DNA of 64,000 nt from Martinezella rhizogenes (GCF_007002745.1 NZ_SGNY01000001.1:124001-188000); one strand, 5' to 3'. Counted from the stretch's first letter, positions 54,584 through 63,348 are shown. Numbers and translations are program-made. The notes: generated by a model from the sequence alone, not told the origin.

Positions 54584-55066
54584 GTCCGCTGGTCGCCGCG
54601 TGTCCCGTTAACCATACCGGAGCTCTGTCGTTCCGGAAGTGTTCTTGCCGGCTTGCCGGACACAATTCTCCGGGCTATGTCGACAGGGTCAGCAGAAACC
54701 GAATATCTGCAGACACTTAGCGGCCCCCGCCGGTGGTGGAACACCGAACGAGGGCCTGACCCGCAACCTTGTGTTCTAAGGAATTGGGCTATGTCGACCC
54801 ATATCTGCTTCGCTTCCGAACGGGAAGCTTTCTCGTCTCCTGATCCTGTTGACGATCGTGCGTCGCCGCGGCGCCGGTTGGCGTGCTTCACGATCCCGTG
54901 CGCCTTCGGACTGGCACTCGCCAGATTCTAACGGCTGATCATCCCTGACTTCGGACACAGCTTCATTTGAAGCCAGCCGGCCACCGGATGGGGAAATCAT
55001 TTCCGCATCGGACGCCGTGCGCCTGAAGTTTGCCGGCCGGTCGCCTCCGTCAACAGGAGCAATATC
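54584..55066. other. 483-base gap before the PD-(D/E)XK-like gene
   Basis: A 13-base direct repeat, gggctatgtcgac, occurs at 54672-54684 and 54786-54798. A 46-codon open frame (ATG 54791 to 54931) has AAGGA about 9 bases before it, but no family likeness and an odd composition, so I only mention it. The rest is without recognisable features. A promoter for the following operon must lie here. Confidence 0.4.
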
Positions 55067-55978
55067 ATGACGACCATTCTTTCCGGTGCGCCTGGCGCGC
55101 CAGCCTATCCGCATGCCGTCGATCTCGACACCCTTCAGTCCCGTTTCGACGTCCTCATCGACGCACTTTCGTCGCAGTCCTTCTCCGCCGTCGCTCTTTC
55201 CAAGGCGCTTGCCGGCGGTGTCTCTGAAGCCGCGGCAATCCTGCGCGCCATTCCCATCCAGGAAGGGAGGCTGCTCGAGCGCGGCATCGGTATCATCGCC
55301 GACCTGAACCCGGACCTCGTGGTGCTGACGCAAAATCTGCGGCTGCCGGTCACGAAGACGGCGCTCGAGCTGGTCGAGAAAAACGATCCGAAACACTTTC
55401 GATCGCTGACGCTCGACGCCGACATCGGCGGACGCAAAACGTATACGCCGGACCTGATCATCGTGAACCGGAAGACGAAGCTTGCCCACGTCATCGACGT
55501 CAAGCGCAGCCTCGGCTCGTACGAAGTCTCGCGGATCAACGAGCTGAAGAGCCGCATGCTGGCCGCAGCACTCGTCGTTCCCGATCTTCTCTACCGCGAA
55601 CATCATCGGCTGGTGGCCGAAGAAGTCCGCGTCGTCATCTTGAATGCAGAAAACCAGCGCTCGGACATTGCCGGTGGCGTCTGGCCCCTTAGCGATCTCG
55701 ATCATCTCGTCGAGGTTTGCGGGGCGGGGAAGGCGATCGGCATGCTGCGTGAACGTTTCCATGGCCGGATCGACGAGAACTGGAAACTGGCTAGGAATGC
55801 CTTTGCCGGACCGATGGAGGAACGGGTACGTCGCGGTGGCTCTGCGGACATCACTGGCGTGAATGAAAACGAGACGACCGATCCCGCCGCTGGCTCGACC
55901 ACGGAGGTCCATCAGCCAGCCGGTCGTGGCCAAATCCGTGTCGGCTTCGCCCGCATCCCACGGGCCGGCACGGGCTGA
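55067..55978 (+). CDS. PD-(D/E)XK nuclease-like protein
   Basis: The protein has 303 aa. The visible core is 'YTPDLIIVNRKTKLAHVIDVKRS': Pro128-Asp129, then Asp144-Val-Lys146, the PD...(D/E)xK pattern of restriction-like nucleases, with hydrophobic beta-strands on both sides. The N-terminal 100 residues are helical, the C-terminus is low-complexity. AGGAG precedes ATG 55067. The family was recognised only by motif, so activity is inferred. It is first of a run of plus-strand genes leading to the AAA+ ATPase. Confidence 0.65.
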   Translation: MTTILSGAPGAPAYPHAVDLDTLQSRFDVLIDALSSQSFSAVALSKALAGGVSEAAAILRAIPIQEGRLLERGIGIIADLNPDLVVLTQNLRLPVTKTALELVEKNDPKHFRSLTLDADIGGRKTYTPDLIIVNRKTKLAHVIDVKRSLGSYEVSRINELKSRMLAAALVVPDLLYREHHRLVAEEVRVVILNAENQRSDIAGGVWPLSDLDHLVEVCGAGKAIGMLRERFHGRIDENWKLARNAFAGPMEERVRRGGSADITGVNENETTDPAAGSTTEVHQPAGRGQIRVGFARIPRAGTG

Positions 55979-56060
55979 CCGGCCCTCTCACGTTCCTTTC
56001 CGCTTTCTATTCCATTCGTTCGCGCCGAACCGTGCTGTTCGGCGACAGGAGACGCCTGTC

Positions 56061-56480
56061 ATGAGCCGACACACTTCTAACGTGATCCCTTTCCCAAACA
56101 ACCTCCCGCACGAAGCACCTCCGACGCCGAAGCCATCCAGCCGGATGAAGCGACTGGCGAAGTTGCAAGAGGCGACGAGCTGCGGGGCGACTTCCATGTC
56201 ACAAGCCATTCCTCAGGCCATGGCCATGTGCGCGGCAAAGCCAGATGCCTCGCCCGATCCGGCGATCGTCGCCCAGGTCGTGATCGGTTTTGCCCGACGC
56301 AAAGGTATCGCCATGACCAGCGTCCCGAAAATCTTCCGTGAACAACTCCTCACGCTGTGTGCGGTCAGCGATCCGACTGCGCTGATGTTACGCGACTGGC
56401 TTGAGGGCAATCGCAAGCTGCTGGGCGTCATTGGTATGCCGACACCTCACGGTATTCATGGAACGGAGGAGGGCGCGTGA
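56061..56480 (+). CDS. Small unknown protein upstream of the AAA+ ATPase
   Basis: From ATG 56061 (AGGAG upstream) the product has 139 aa. It begins with a basic, Pro-rich segment (SNVIPFPNNLPHEAPPTPKP) and then a helical part ('ATSCGATSMSQAIPQAMAM', 'AQVVIGFARRKGIAMTSVPK', 'TALMLRDWLEGNRK'). The stop overlaps the ATPase start (TGATG), which suggests translational coupling and a functional link. No known domain. The frame is open from 55863, but that part overlaps the nuclease-like gene. Confidence 0.65.
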   Translation: MSRHTSNVIPFPNNLPHEAPPTPKPSSRMKRLAKLQEATSCGATSMSQAIPQAMAMCAAKPDASPDPAIVAQVVIGFARRKGIAMTSVPKIFREQLLTLCAVSDPTALMLRDWLEGNRKLLGVIGMPTPHGIHGTEEGA

Positions 56481-58516
56481 TGGAAACGCTCACTGATCGC
56501 ATCACGCGTTATCTGTTTGCCCGCATCCGCCGGCTGGCCATCCTCGATCTTTACGAGCGCGCCTCAGTCGTCGGATTGCTGGAGGCGGACTTCATCGTCG
56601 CTGGGGATGAGACGACCGGTACGGTCTGGCGTGTCCCGGAGCAATCCCTGCGATTGCTCGACGCCGACCCGGCTTGGGCGCGCGCCGAACTCATGCGGCG
56701 TCTCGGGAAAGCGCCATATAGGACGACGGCAATCGACGTGCTGATCCGGGACATTCCAGGAGAACCGCCACATGAAAACGTCCGTTCCGCCCCGAAGGGC
56801 AGGACCGATCGGGAAAACCATGCCGCATGCCGCCGCCCGAAATCGGGAGCCGATGCTGCATCGAGCGTTTCTGAAGCACCATCGGCGTCCAGCGAATTTC
56901 TGGCGCTGCTTCGCGAGCAGCTTGCTCCGCCAAGCGTCGCCCATGTCGCAGTCGCCCTATTGGTCGCCCGTGCCGTTGGTTCAAGCGTTCCCGACCTGTC
57001 GGTGCTCTCGGCCGCACTTCGGAACCCGGGAGCCTTCGTCTTGATCAAAGCACCGGTTGGCCGTTTCGAACGCCGCTTCGGTCTGATGCTCGAAGATGGC
57101 TTGATCCTGCCGTACTGGACGAAACTCGAAGACGTTCATCGCAGCAGCCCGCTCTCGGACGGATACGGTGATCGCCGCCGGGGAAAGACCCGTAAGACGA
57201 TCAAGACACTAGCCGGCACCGATGTGCCGAAGGCGGTCGAGCGATCGTTGAGCCGGTTCCTCGTGGATGTCCTGCTGGAGCGGTCAGCGCCCGTGGTTCT
57301 TGCCGATGAGACAAAGACCGCGCTTCCGCCCTTTGTGTCGATGACGGCCGATCTCGTTCTCGAGAGCGGTGGCCTCGATCATGAACTGATCGCGGAACTC
57401 CTGCAGACGTGTTGCGGTATCGCGCCGAAGCAGTCGCTGCGGCAGATGGAGAAGATGGCGCTTGATCTTGAAGGGCTTTCGATCGATGCGCTGGCGCTGG
57501 CTGTTCGTCCCGGACGTGGTCTCGATAGCATCCTGTCAATCCTCGAAGTCCTCGGCGAACGGGCGCGCTCCTCCGACAAGTCGGACGATGATGACGATGA
57601 CGGTCGCAACTCCGGGCGCGGTAGCGATCGGTCGGGGCGGCCGAAGGTCAAGAGCCGGTTTTTGATCAAGGACGGTGATGACCCACCAAAATCCGTGGAT
57701 GGGATCGATGTCGTTCAGCCGGAGAAGCTGGCGGAGACATCCGGGAAGGAGGGCAGCGGCAGCGCATCCGTTGATCCGGCCAATCCGGAACACAGCCGGC
57801 TGCGTCAGCTGCGGGTCGAGAGACTCTCGGGCTATGGCGACGCACACGGTTGGGCGCTCGACCTCAAGACAGACCTTCAGCTCTGGCGCGACGGTGGGCT
57901 GGCCTGGAGCGAGATGAGTACGAAACTAATGCTGTCGGGATCGCCCGGCACCGGCAAGACGACCTATGCCCGCGCGCTTTGCAATACGTTGCAGGTTCCG
58001 CTGCTGGTGACGTCGGTAGCCTCCTGGCTTGAGCCTGGTTATCTCGGTGACGTTCTCAAGCGCATGTCCAAGGCGTTCGAGCTGGCACGGGAAAATGCTC
58101 CGGTCATCCTGTTCATCGACGAAATCGACAACATCGGAAGCCGGTCCGCAGGTCGACGGGAGCAGCACGATGACTACTGGCACTCGCTGATCAATCGGCT
58201 GCTTGAGCTTCTCGATGGAACCTCGAAGACCGATGGCGTGATCGTCATTGCCGCGACGAACCTCCCCGAAAAGATTGATCCGGCACTGTTGCGATCGGGC
58301 CGACTGGAAAAGCATGTCGCGATCCCTTTGCCGGATATGGAGGCACTGGCCGGCATCCTCGCTCATCATCTCGGTGACGATCTGGCTGGTGTGTTGGCGT
58401 CTGCGCCGTCATGCCGTCCCAAAACGATCGAAACAGCACGGCAACAACAGGTCCATGTCGGCGGTGATGCAGATGTCATCGACCAGTCCAATCGCGGAGT
58501 ATCCCAAGATGCCTGA
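56480..58516 (+). CDS. AAA+ ATPase, FtsH-like core without lid
   Basis: The product has 678 aa. The N-terminal 400 residues have no clear family. A low-complexity acidic linker (DKSDDDDDDG) comes at about 375. The AAA+ core has Walker A GSPGTGKT (487-494), Walker B 'VILFIDEIDN' (about 542-551), sensor-1 'IAATNLPEK' and arginine-finger region 'LLRSGRLEKH'. After 'GILAHHLGDDLAGVLASAP' the frame runs into a tail unlike FtsH and stops at 58516. The expected helical lid is found instead in the next reading frame (58509). No membrane helix is seen, unlike FtsH. Either a frameshift or a two-gene system. Confidence 0.8.
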   Translation: METLTDRITRYLFARIRRLAILDLYERASVVGLLEADFIVAGDETTGTVWRVPEQSLRLLDADPAWARAELMRRLGKAPYRTTAIDVLIRDIPGEPPHENVRSAPKGRTDRENHAACRRPKSGADAASSVSEAPSASSEFLALLREQLAPPSVAHVAVALLVARAVGSSVPDLSVLSAALRNPGAFVLIKAPVGRFERRFGLMLEDGLILPYWTKLEDVHRSSPLSDGYGDRRRGKTRKTIKTLAGTDVPKAVERSLSRFLVDVLLERSAPVVLADETKTALPPFVSMTADLVLESGGLDHELIAELLQTCCGIAPKQSLRQMEKMALDLEGLSIDALALAVRPGRGLDSILSILEVLGERARSSDKSDDDDDDGRNSGRGSDRSGRPKVKSRFLIKDGDDPPKSVDGIDVVQPEKLAETSGKEGSGSASVDPANPEHSRLRQLRVERLSGYGDAHGWALDLKTDLQLWRDGGLAWSEMSTKLMLSGSPGTGKTTYARALCNTLQVPLLVTSVASWLEPGYLGDVLKRMSKAFELARENAPVILFIDEIDNIGSRSAGRREQHDDYWHSLINRLLELLDGTSKTDGVIVIAATNLPEKIDPALLRSGRLEKHVAIPLPDMEALAGILAHHLGDDLAGVLASAPSCRPKTIETARQQQVHVGGDADVIDQSNRGVSQDA

Positions 58517-59258
58517 AGCCAGCCAGACGATTACACCTGAGCAGCATCCCGATCTTCGACGGCTGGCCTTGCTGGCGACCGGCAGCACCGGAGCCGACAT
58601 AGAACGACTTGTGCGTGACGTTCGCCGGAAAACCAGAAGGCAGCAGCGGTCGCTGACTTGGGGCGATCTTGAGCATGCCTTGCTGGCCGGCCAGGTGAAA
58701 CTCTCCGACGATGTGCGCTGGCGTACCGCCATCCACGAGGCGGGACATGCGATCGCCTTCTGTGACATGGGGATCGCAGAGGTCATCACCGCAAGCATCG
58801 GGATCGGAGGAATGGGGCAGGTGGTCAGCCGGCAAGGTCAACATCTCCCGCAGACGCAGGACTGGCTGATGCGCAGCATCGCCTGCATGCTGGCCGGGCG
58901 TACGGCAGAGCTGCTCATCTTTGGCGACACGGTGGCCGGGGCAGGTGGATACGATGATAGCGATCTGGCCAGGGCCACCGAACATGCGGTCGCCGCCGAG
59001 ACCCGGCTCGGATTCTCCAATCATCAGCCGTTGCTCTATCGGTCAGTGGCAGGAAGCATCAACGAGCTCAGTCTCGACCGGCATCTGGCTGAGCGGGTCA
59101 ACAGTCGCCTGATGGAAGCCGAAGCGATGGCCCGCAGTCTGCTGGAGAACAGGCGGGACGCGCTGGTCGCCATCGCCACGCGGTTGAAGGACGTCGGGGT
59201 CATGACGGGCGAGGAGATCACGCACCTGCTCGTCGCGTCCGCTGGTCCACCGACCTGA
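58509..59258 (+). CDS. M41-type zinc peptidase with AAA+ lid, in overlapping frame
   Basis: From ATG 58509 the product has 249 aa, starting 8 bases before the ATPase stop, with GGAG about 9 bases upstream. It opens with an AAA+ lid-like segment ('LRRLALLATGSTGADIERLV') and continues into a peptidase M41 domain: HEAGH (76-80) and a downstream Asp in 'GGYDDSDLARATEHA' that fits the third zinc ligand. So the ligands look intact. The reading frame is +1 relative to the ATPase and is also open from 58248. It could be separately translated, reached by frameshifting, or a broken remnant. Confidence 0.75.
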   Translation: MPEASQTITPEQHPDLRRLALLATGSTGADIERLVRDVRRKTRRQQRSLTWGDLEHALLAGQVKLSDDVRWRTAIHEAGHAIAFCDMGIAEVITASIGIGGMGQVVSRQGQHLPQTQDWLMRSIACMLAGRTAELLIFGDTVAGAGGYDDSDLARATEHAVAAETRLGFSNHQPLLYRSVAGSINELSLDRHLAERVNSRLMEAEAMARSLLENRRDALVAIATRLKDVGVMTGEEITHLLVASAGPPT

Positions 59259-59286
59259 CGAAACCCGACGGGGAGCTCTGAAACCG

Positions 59287-59391
59287 CGATTCCTGCCGGC
59301 GCCACGGCGATTCACCGTTCCCAAATGCCGATTCCGAAGTCGCGGAAATCGATTCCGATCTGCGGAAGTTCGATTCCCGCTCCGGTACCGG
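59287..59391. repeat. Five-copy 21-base periodic repeat
   Basis: CGATTC(C/A) recurs at 59287, 59308, 59329, 59350 and 59371, exactly 21 bases apart each time; the other 14-15 positions vary. On the minus strand it spells repeated Glu-Ser heptads (ESxxxxx) in an open frame at 59218-59616. It may be a degenerate heptad-coding relic or protein-binding iterons in the island. Confidence 0.65.
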
Positions 59392-59907
59392 CACCGCGGG
59401 GACGAGTTCGGGTGACCTGCCATCGGCAGCCGTCCGAGGTGGCGATGGTTGCAAGAAGACGATGACGCGGTGCATCGAGTGACCCGGTCGATACACCACC
59501 ACAAAACAGCCGGAAAGGCAGTTGGAAAGGTTCAGGATGTTGTCGAGAGTTGTGATGCTGTCCACCCCGCGAAAGCGGCATCTCAACGTGCGGCAATGCG
59601 CTTCACGCCGGATCAAGTCTTCTGCAAATCAATTCCTCTCAGATCAAAGTACCATGCCTTGGCCTACGTTCCGGGCAACTCGAAATACATCATCTCAATT
59701 TACGCTTCCGCGATTCCTGTTCCAGTTTTCTCGTTGCCAACGTCCCAATCAGTGATTCCGGCAAACCGCGTTTGCAGGCCGAAGCCGTCTGGCTGGCGAT
59801 TAGAGACGAGCCAGCCCTCCCTGTCCGAAATGTCAACATAGGCAGACGACGCTTGTCCCTTGCATGGCCGGCACCGAGGCTGAGGCTCCACAACAAGGAG
59901 ACAGGCA
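59392..59907. other. Gap between the repeat and the next small gene
   Basis: Several overlapping short frames exist (for example plus 59449-59841 and minus 59218-59616), none with both a ribosome-binding site and a recognisable domain. The sequence around 59690-59760 is lower in GC than its neighbours (ctcaatttacgcttccgcga). A promoter for the small gene at 59908 should lie here. Confidence 0.35.
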
Positions 59908-60243
59908 ATGCCCCGGAAATCGAAGAAACAACGCAATGCAGAACAGGTCGCCCGGCAGCAGCGAGTGAGGGATGCGGCCAAGGTCCGACGTCGGCCGTCT
60001 CGCGACGATTTCGCGAGGGTGCTGCTCTGGCAGATGATCACGGCCGCTCACGGACGAGAAGATGCGCGGCTCGCCCTGGATAAGCTCAGCGAAGCCATCG
60101 TCGGCGGACTGGAACGTCAGGGATTCGATGCCCGCGAAAGCGAGGATGTCTTCGAGGAGCTGGCCGATCGGTACTCGGATGGCCTGTTTCCGTTCCGGCC
60201 TAAATGGCATCTCAAGTCTCAGCCTACGGTCTGCCAGCCATGA
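59908..60243 (+). CDS. Small basic island protein of unknown function
   Basis: The protein has 111 aa from ATG 59908 with AAGGAGAC 6-8 bases upstream. The N-terminus is very basic (MPRKSKKQRNAEQVARQQRV), the rest helical ('FARVLLWQMITAAHGREDAR', 'SEDVFEELADRYSDGLFPFR'). It may bind nucleic acid, but no domain is recognised. It is convergent with the helicase gene. Confidence 0.6.
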   Translation: MPRKSKKQRNAEQVARQQRVRDAAKVRRRPSRDDFARVLLWQMITAAHGREDARLALDKLSEAIVGGLERQGFDARESEDVFEELADRYSDGLFPFRPKWHLKSQPTVCQP

Positions 60244-60394
60244 CGTTGATGGCGCGGTGCCGCGATGTCAGTTCGCTTTCCCTGAAGGCTTGCAGCATCC
60301 TCCCGCAAACGGCGTTCCTTTATTGCCCAACGTCTTCCCCCCATTACTCCCGATCACGGCGTTTGCAGAGGAATCGCGGGCGGAGACAATCCGA

Positions 60395-62491
60395 TCAAAC
60401 GTGAAGCAAGTCCTCCAGGAACTCTGAACCGGGCCCAACCGCGGAGACGAAGAGATGATCCCGGGCGCGGGTTGCGGCGACGTAGAGCAGTTGTCGTTCT
60501 GTCGCCACGACCTCGTCCAACTCGAACTCGTCGGCGACGTCATCGATGCGCGCCGCCAACGGCAACACACCTTCATCGCAGGCGACGATTAATACAGCAC
60601 GGAATTCTAATCCCTTTGCGAGATGCATCGTACCGATGAGCATTGCCTCTTCAGGGCCTCGCCCAGCAAGCGATGAAACTGTCTCGACGGCTGCCAGTTC
60701 GGCGACCTTCGATGCACGAGCTATCTGCTCGTTTGATCGGCAGAAGATGCCGATCTCGTTTGCTTTAATTCCCTGTTCCAGAAGGTTGCGAAGGAATTGC
60801 GAGGCAGCCGTAGCCTCTTCCTCAATTGTTGGTGCGACGACGATAACAGGCTCGACGCCATCGAATACCGATACCGTACCCTTGCGCAGGTCCTCCTCAC
60901 CGTCGACGTCTCGGACACTTTCGGGAAGCAGCCGGTCCGCCATCCTTCTTATCTGATGCGAGGTGCGATAGTTGACCTTGAGCGTGAAAGACCGCCCGCG
61001 CACGTCGATACCCAGCCCCTTCCAGGAAAATGGTTGCTGAAAGATGCGCTGGCCGATGTCTCCGGCGAAGAAGAGCGAGTCCGGTCGGTTGGGCACGATG
61101 GCGCTCAGGAACCGCAGTTCGGCGACGCCGAGGTCCTGGGCCTCATCGACGACTACATGCGTGTAAGGCTTTTCGGTGCGGTCTTCGAAATGCTTGGTGA
61201 CCACGGTGAACAGGTCCGCAGAGGTCAGTAGAGCTTTCGTTCGCAACTGCTTGCAGACCTCCGAGAAGACTGTCCAGAGCTCTTCGCGTTGCTTCGAGCC
61301 AAGCCGGTTCTTACGTCCCATCCTCGGTACTGTTGCATAGGTTTCGGCGCTGTCGATCTGCCAAGCGTCGATCACATGCTCCCATTCTGAATTGAGAAAC
61401 TGAGGAGTATACCTCGTCACGTTCACCGCCTTCGTGGAGTCGGCGATAAGTGCCCTCAGTTTTTCTCGGCCGACCAGATAGGCCTTCCGACCCGTCATGA
61501 GCGCGAACAGGTCAGCTGCCGCTTGTTCGAATGACGATATGGTCACCCTGTCGGCGAGAGAGGGGCTGTCGGCAAGGAGCACGCCAAGCTTGCGCTTCAG
61601 CGCGGCGGCAAGCGGCTCCGAGAAGGTCGTCAAGAGCACCTTCGCCTGAGGCTCGTTGCGGAGAATGCGTGCGACCCGGTGTAAGGCGACCACGGTCTTT
61701 CCGGTGCCAGCCGAGCCGACCACGCGCACCGGTCCAGAAAAGTCCCGGTCCACCAACGCCCGCTGTGACGGATGAAGGAACACCGACCATTTTTCGAATG
61801 GCTGGTCGAGCGCCGCGGCCAGTTCCTCATGCCCTTCCAGGATACGGAACCGCCGTTGCGCATCAGGATGGCTATAGGGATCGGTGGTAACCGGCGCCGG
61901 CTTACTCAGAACACCTGTTGCGGCATATTCCAGCAAGGCCTCGGCGGCTTCCTGCGGTAAATGACCGGCGAGCGTGAAGAATTTGTCTTCGCTTGCGTCG
62001 AGGACGTCCCTGATCCAGTCCTCTGGGACACCGATCGACAGTGCGTCGTCGGTGGATAATTTCGAAAAAAGCGGCAGTGTCGAAACCGACGGCGTAGCTG
62101 GAACGAGGAACGGCAACTCTGGCTGTCGTGCCGGCGCCGGCTGGACCACGATCTCTTCGACCCGTTCGCGCACTTCGACGATCTGAAGTGCACCTGTGCG
62201 CGAATGGGTCTCGATCCGGCGTCGTTCTGCCCATTTGTAGGCGTCGTCGTGGTGGTCGACATAGGCGAGCATGACGCTGTCGCCGGTCTTATGGATGATG
62301 ATCCGGAGATCGCGATTGACCCGGACCGACCAGAAGTTCGGGTCCTTGGACGCATCGATCCTGTGGAACTGCAGGCCTGGCCGGTTCGGATCGGTCTGCA
62401 GGTCGAACGCCGTCAGCTTCACCTGTTTCTGCTCGTCATTGGTCAGCTTGGCCAAGGATGCGGTAAAGCTGTCGGCGAGGATGGTGGGCAT
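60395..62491 (-). CDS. UvrD-like SF1 helicase with RelE/ParE-like N-terminal domain
   Basis: The protein has 698 aa. Residues about 1-95 look like a RelE/ParE-fold domain: 'FTASLAKLTNDEQKQVKL', 'FWSVRVNRDLRIIIHKTG' and 'LAYVDHHDDAYKWAERR'. The helicase follows: Walker A 'GSAGTGKTVVALHR' (about 258), motif II 'VVVDEAQDLG', motif IV-like 'VNYRTSHQIRRMA', motif V 'IGTMHLAKGLEFRAVLI' and motif VI 'LLYVAATRARDHLFV'. It overlaps the HNH gene by 1 base (TGATG) and should be made together with it. A nuclease-coupled anti-phage or DNA-repair role is inferred; Gabija uses a similar nuclease + UvrD logic. Confidence 0.85.
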   Translation of the reverse strand: MPTILADSFTASLAKLTNDEQKQVKLTAFDLQTDPNRPGLQFHRIDASKDPNFWSVRVNRDLRIIIHKTGDSVMLAYVDHHDDAYKWAERRRIETHSRTGALQIVEVRERVEEIVVQPAPARQPELPFLVPATPSVSTLPLFSKLSTDDALSIGVPEDWIRDVLDASEDKFFTLAGHLPQEAAEALLEYAATGVLSKPAPVTTDPYSHPDAQRRFRILEGHEELAAALDQPFEKWSVFLHPSQRALVDRDFSGPVRVVGSAGTGKTVVALHRVARILRNEPQAKVLLTTFSEPLAAALKRKLGVLLADSPSLADRVTISSFEQAAADLFALMTGRKAYLVGREKLRALIADSTKAVNVTRYTPQFLNSEWEHVIDAWQIDSAETYATVPRMGRKNRLGSKQREELWTVFSEVCKQLRTKALLTSADLFTVVTKHFEDRTEKPYTHVVVDEAQDLGVAELRFLSAIVPNRPDSLFFAGDIGQRIFQQPFSWKGLGIDVRGRSFTLKVNYRTSHQIRRMADRLLPESVRDVDGEEDLRKGTVSVFDGVEPVIVVAPTIEEEATAASQFLRNLLEQGIKANEIGIFCRSNEQIARASKVAELAAVETVSSLAGRGPEEAMLIGTMHLAKGLEFRAVLIVACDEGVLPLAARIDDVADEFELDEVVATERQLLYVAATRARDHLFVSAVGPGSEFLEDLLHV

Positions 62492-63348
62492 CAGTATGGT
62501 CCCCGTGATTCTTCGGCTTTTCGAAACTCTTCGAATCGATACAGTAAAATGTCTGGATCGGGGCGAGATGCCTCATCGTTGATCGCATTTACCAACAGCC
62601 CATCATGAGCTGCGTATTCAGATCGCGCGATGCGCTTGGAAACAACCACCTTCAGGCGATTGTTGATCGGCTCAAAGCCGATCAGTTGTTTGTCAAAGAG
62701 CACATGCACATCTGCCCGGAGCGCAATCCCGTTGCGGACGTCATTTGTCTTCGGACCAAGGTATCTGAAGAGATGTGCGGCCTCGACAACTGCTGAGGTC
62801 CGAGACCGAGTAACTGCGCATCGCTTCCAGGCCAATAGTACCTGCTTGCGGAAATCTCGCTGGCCTTCGCGAACAACGTTGAGAGACTCGGTTCGCCTGC
62901 GTTCATCCACTGGATCAGCCAAGTTGAAATCCAGGCCGGATAGAAGAGGGAGTGGTCCTGGCGACACCCGCCGCACCAACTCGCGACGTAGAAGTTCGAG
63001 TCTCGACAGGAGGCGGGGCCCTGGAGTCGCTGCCAAGATCGTCCGATCTGACGATAAGTGAAAATGAATGTGTTCGCTTCCACGGTTGGCGAGAAATTTG
63101 ATACAGCCGGCATCGAGGGATCGTACCTCGCCGTCAATCGTCCTGAAGGCATAGGGGACGGGAGCGCCGAGCTTCCAGAAGAGGCCGACGAAAACCTTCT
63201 CGAAGAAGTCGGTTCGGGCCGTTTTCCCAAGCGCCTTATCCCCGAGCGTCTCTGGAGTGTAGAATTTTGGGTTCTGACCGCGGGAGAAAGGGTGACTCGG
63301 CTCTCGCCAGTCGGGGATTGAAACAGGTAATTGGGGAAATTCCTCCAT
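62491..63348 (-). CDS. HNH endonuclease
   Basis: The protein has 285 aa. The C-terminal half carries an HNH_2-like domain at about 177-225: 'CAVTRSRTSAVVEAAHLFRY', then 'NDVRNGIALRADVHVLFD', with the His pair, Asn and His in order. The N-terminal half is helical/beta with 'LDAGCIKFLANRGSEHIHFHL' and no known domain. It is co-directional with the helicase, one base overlapping, and 144 bases downstream of another minus-strand gene. Known HNH proteins cut DNA; the target here is unknown. Confidence 0.82.
   Translation of the reverse strand: MEEFPQLPVSIPDWREPSHPFSRGQNPKFYTPETLGDKALGKTARTDFFEKVFVGLFWKLGAPVPYAFRTIDGEVRSLDAGCIKFLANRGSEHIHFHLSSDRTILAATPGPRLLSRLELLRRELVRRVSPGPLPLLSGLDFNLADPVDERRRTESLNVVREGQRDFRKQVLLAWKRCAVTRSRTSAVVEAAHLFRYLGPKTNDVRNGIALRADVHVLFDKQLIGFEPINNRLKVVVSKRIARSEYAAHDGLLVNAINDEASRPDPDILLYRFEEFRKAEESRGPY

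Noticed and set aside
56480-59258. Housekeeping FtsH
   Set aside because: No membrane helices at the N-terminus and the N-terminal 400 residues are unrelated; it lies in the mobile island.
59218-59616. Real minus-strand gene encoding ES-heptads
   Set aside because: No ribosome-binding site, overlaps the M41 gene end, and only the periodic repeat supports it; kept as repeat only.
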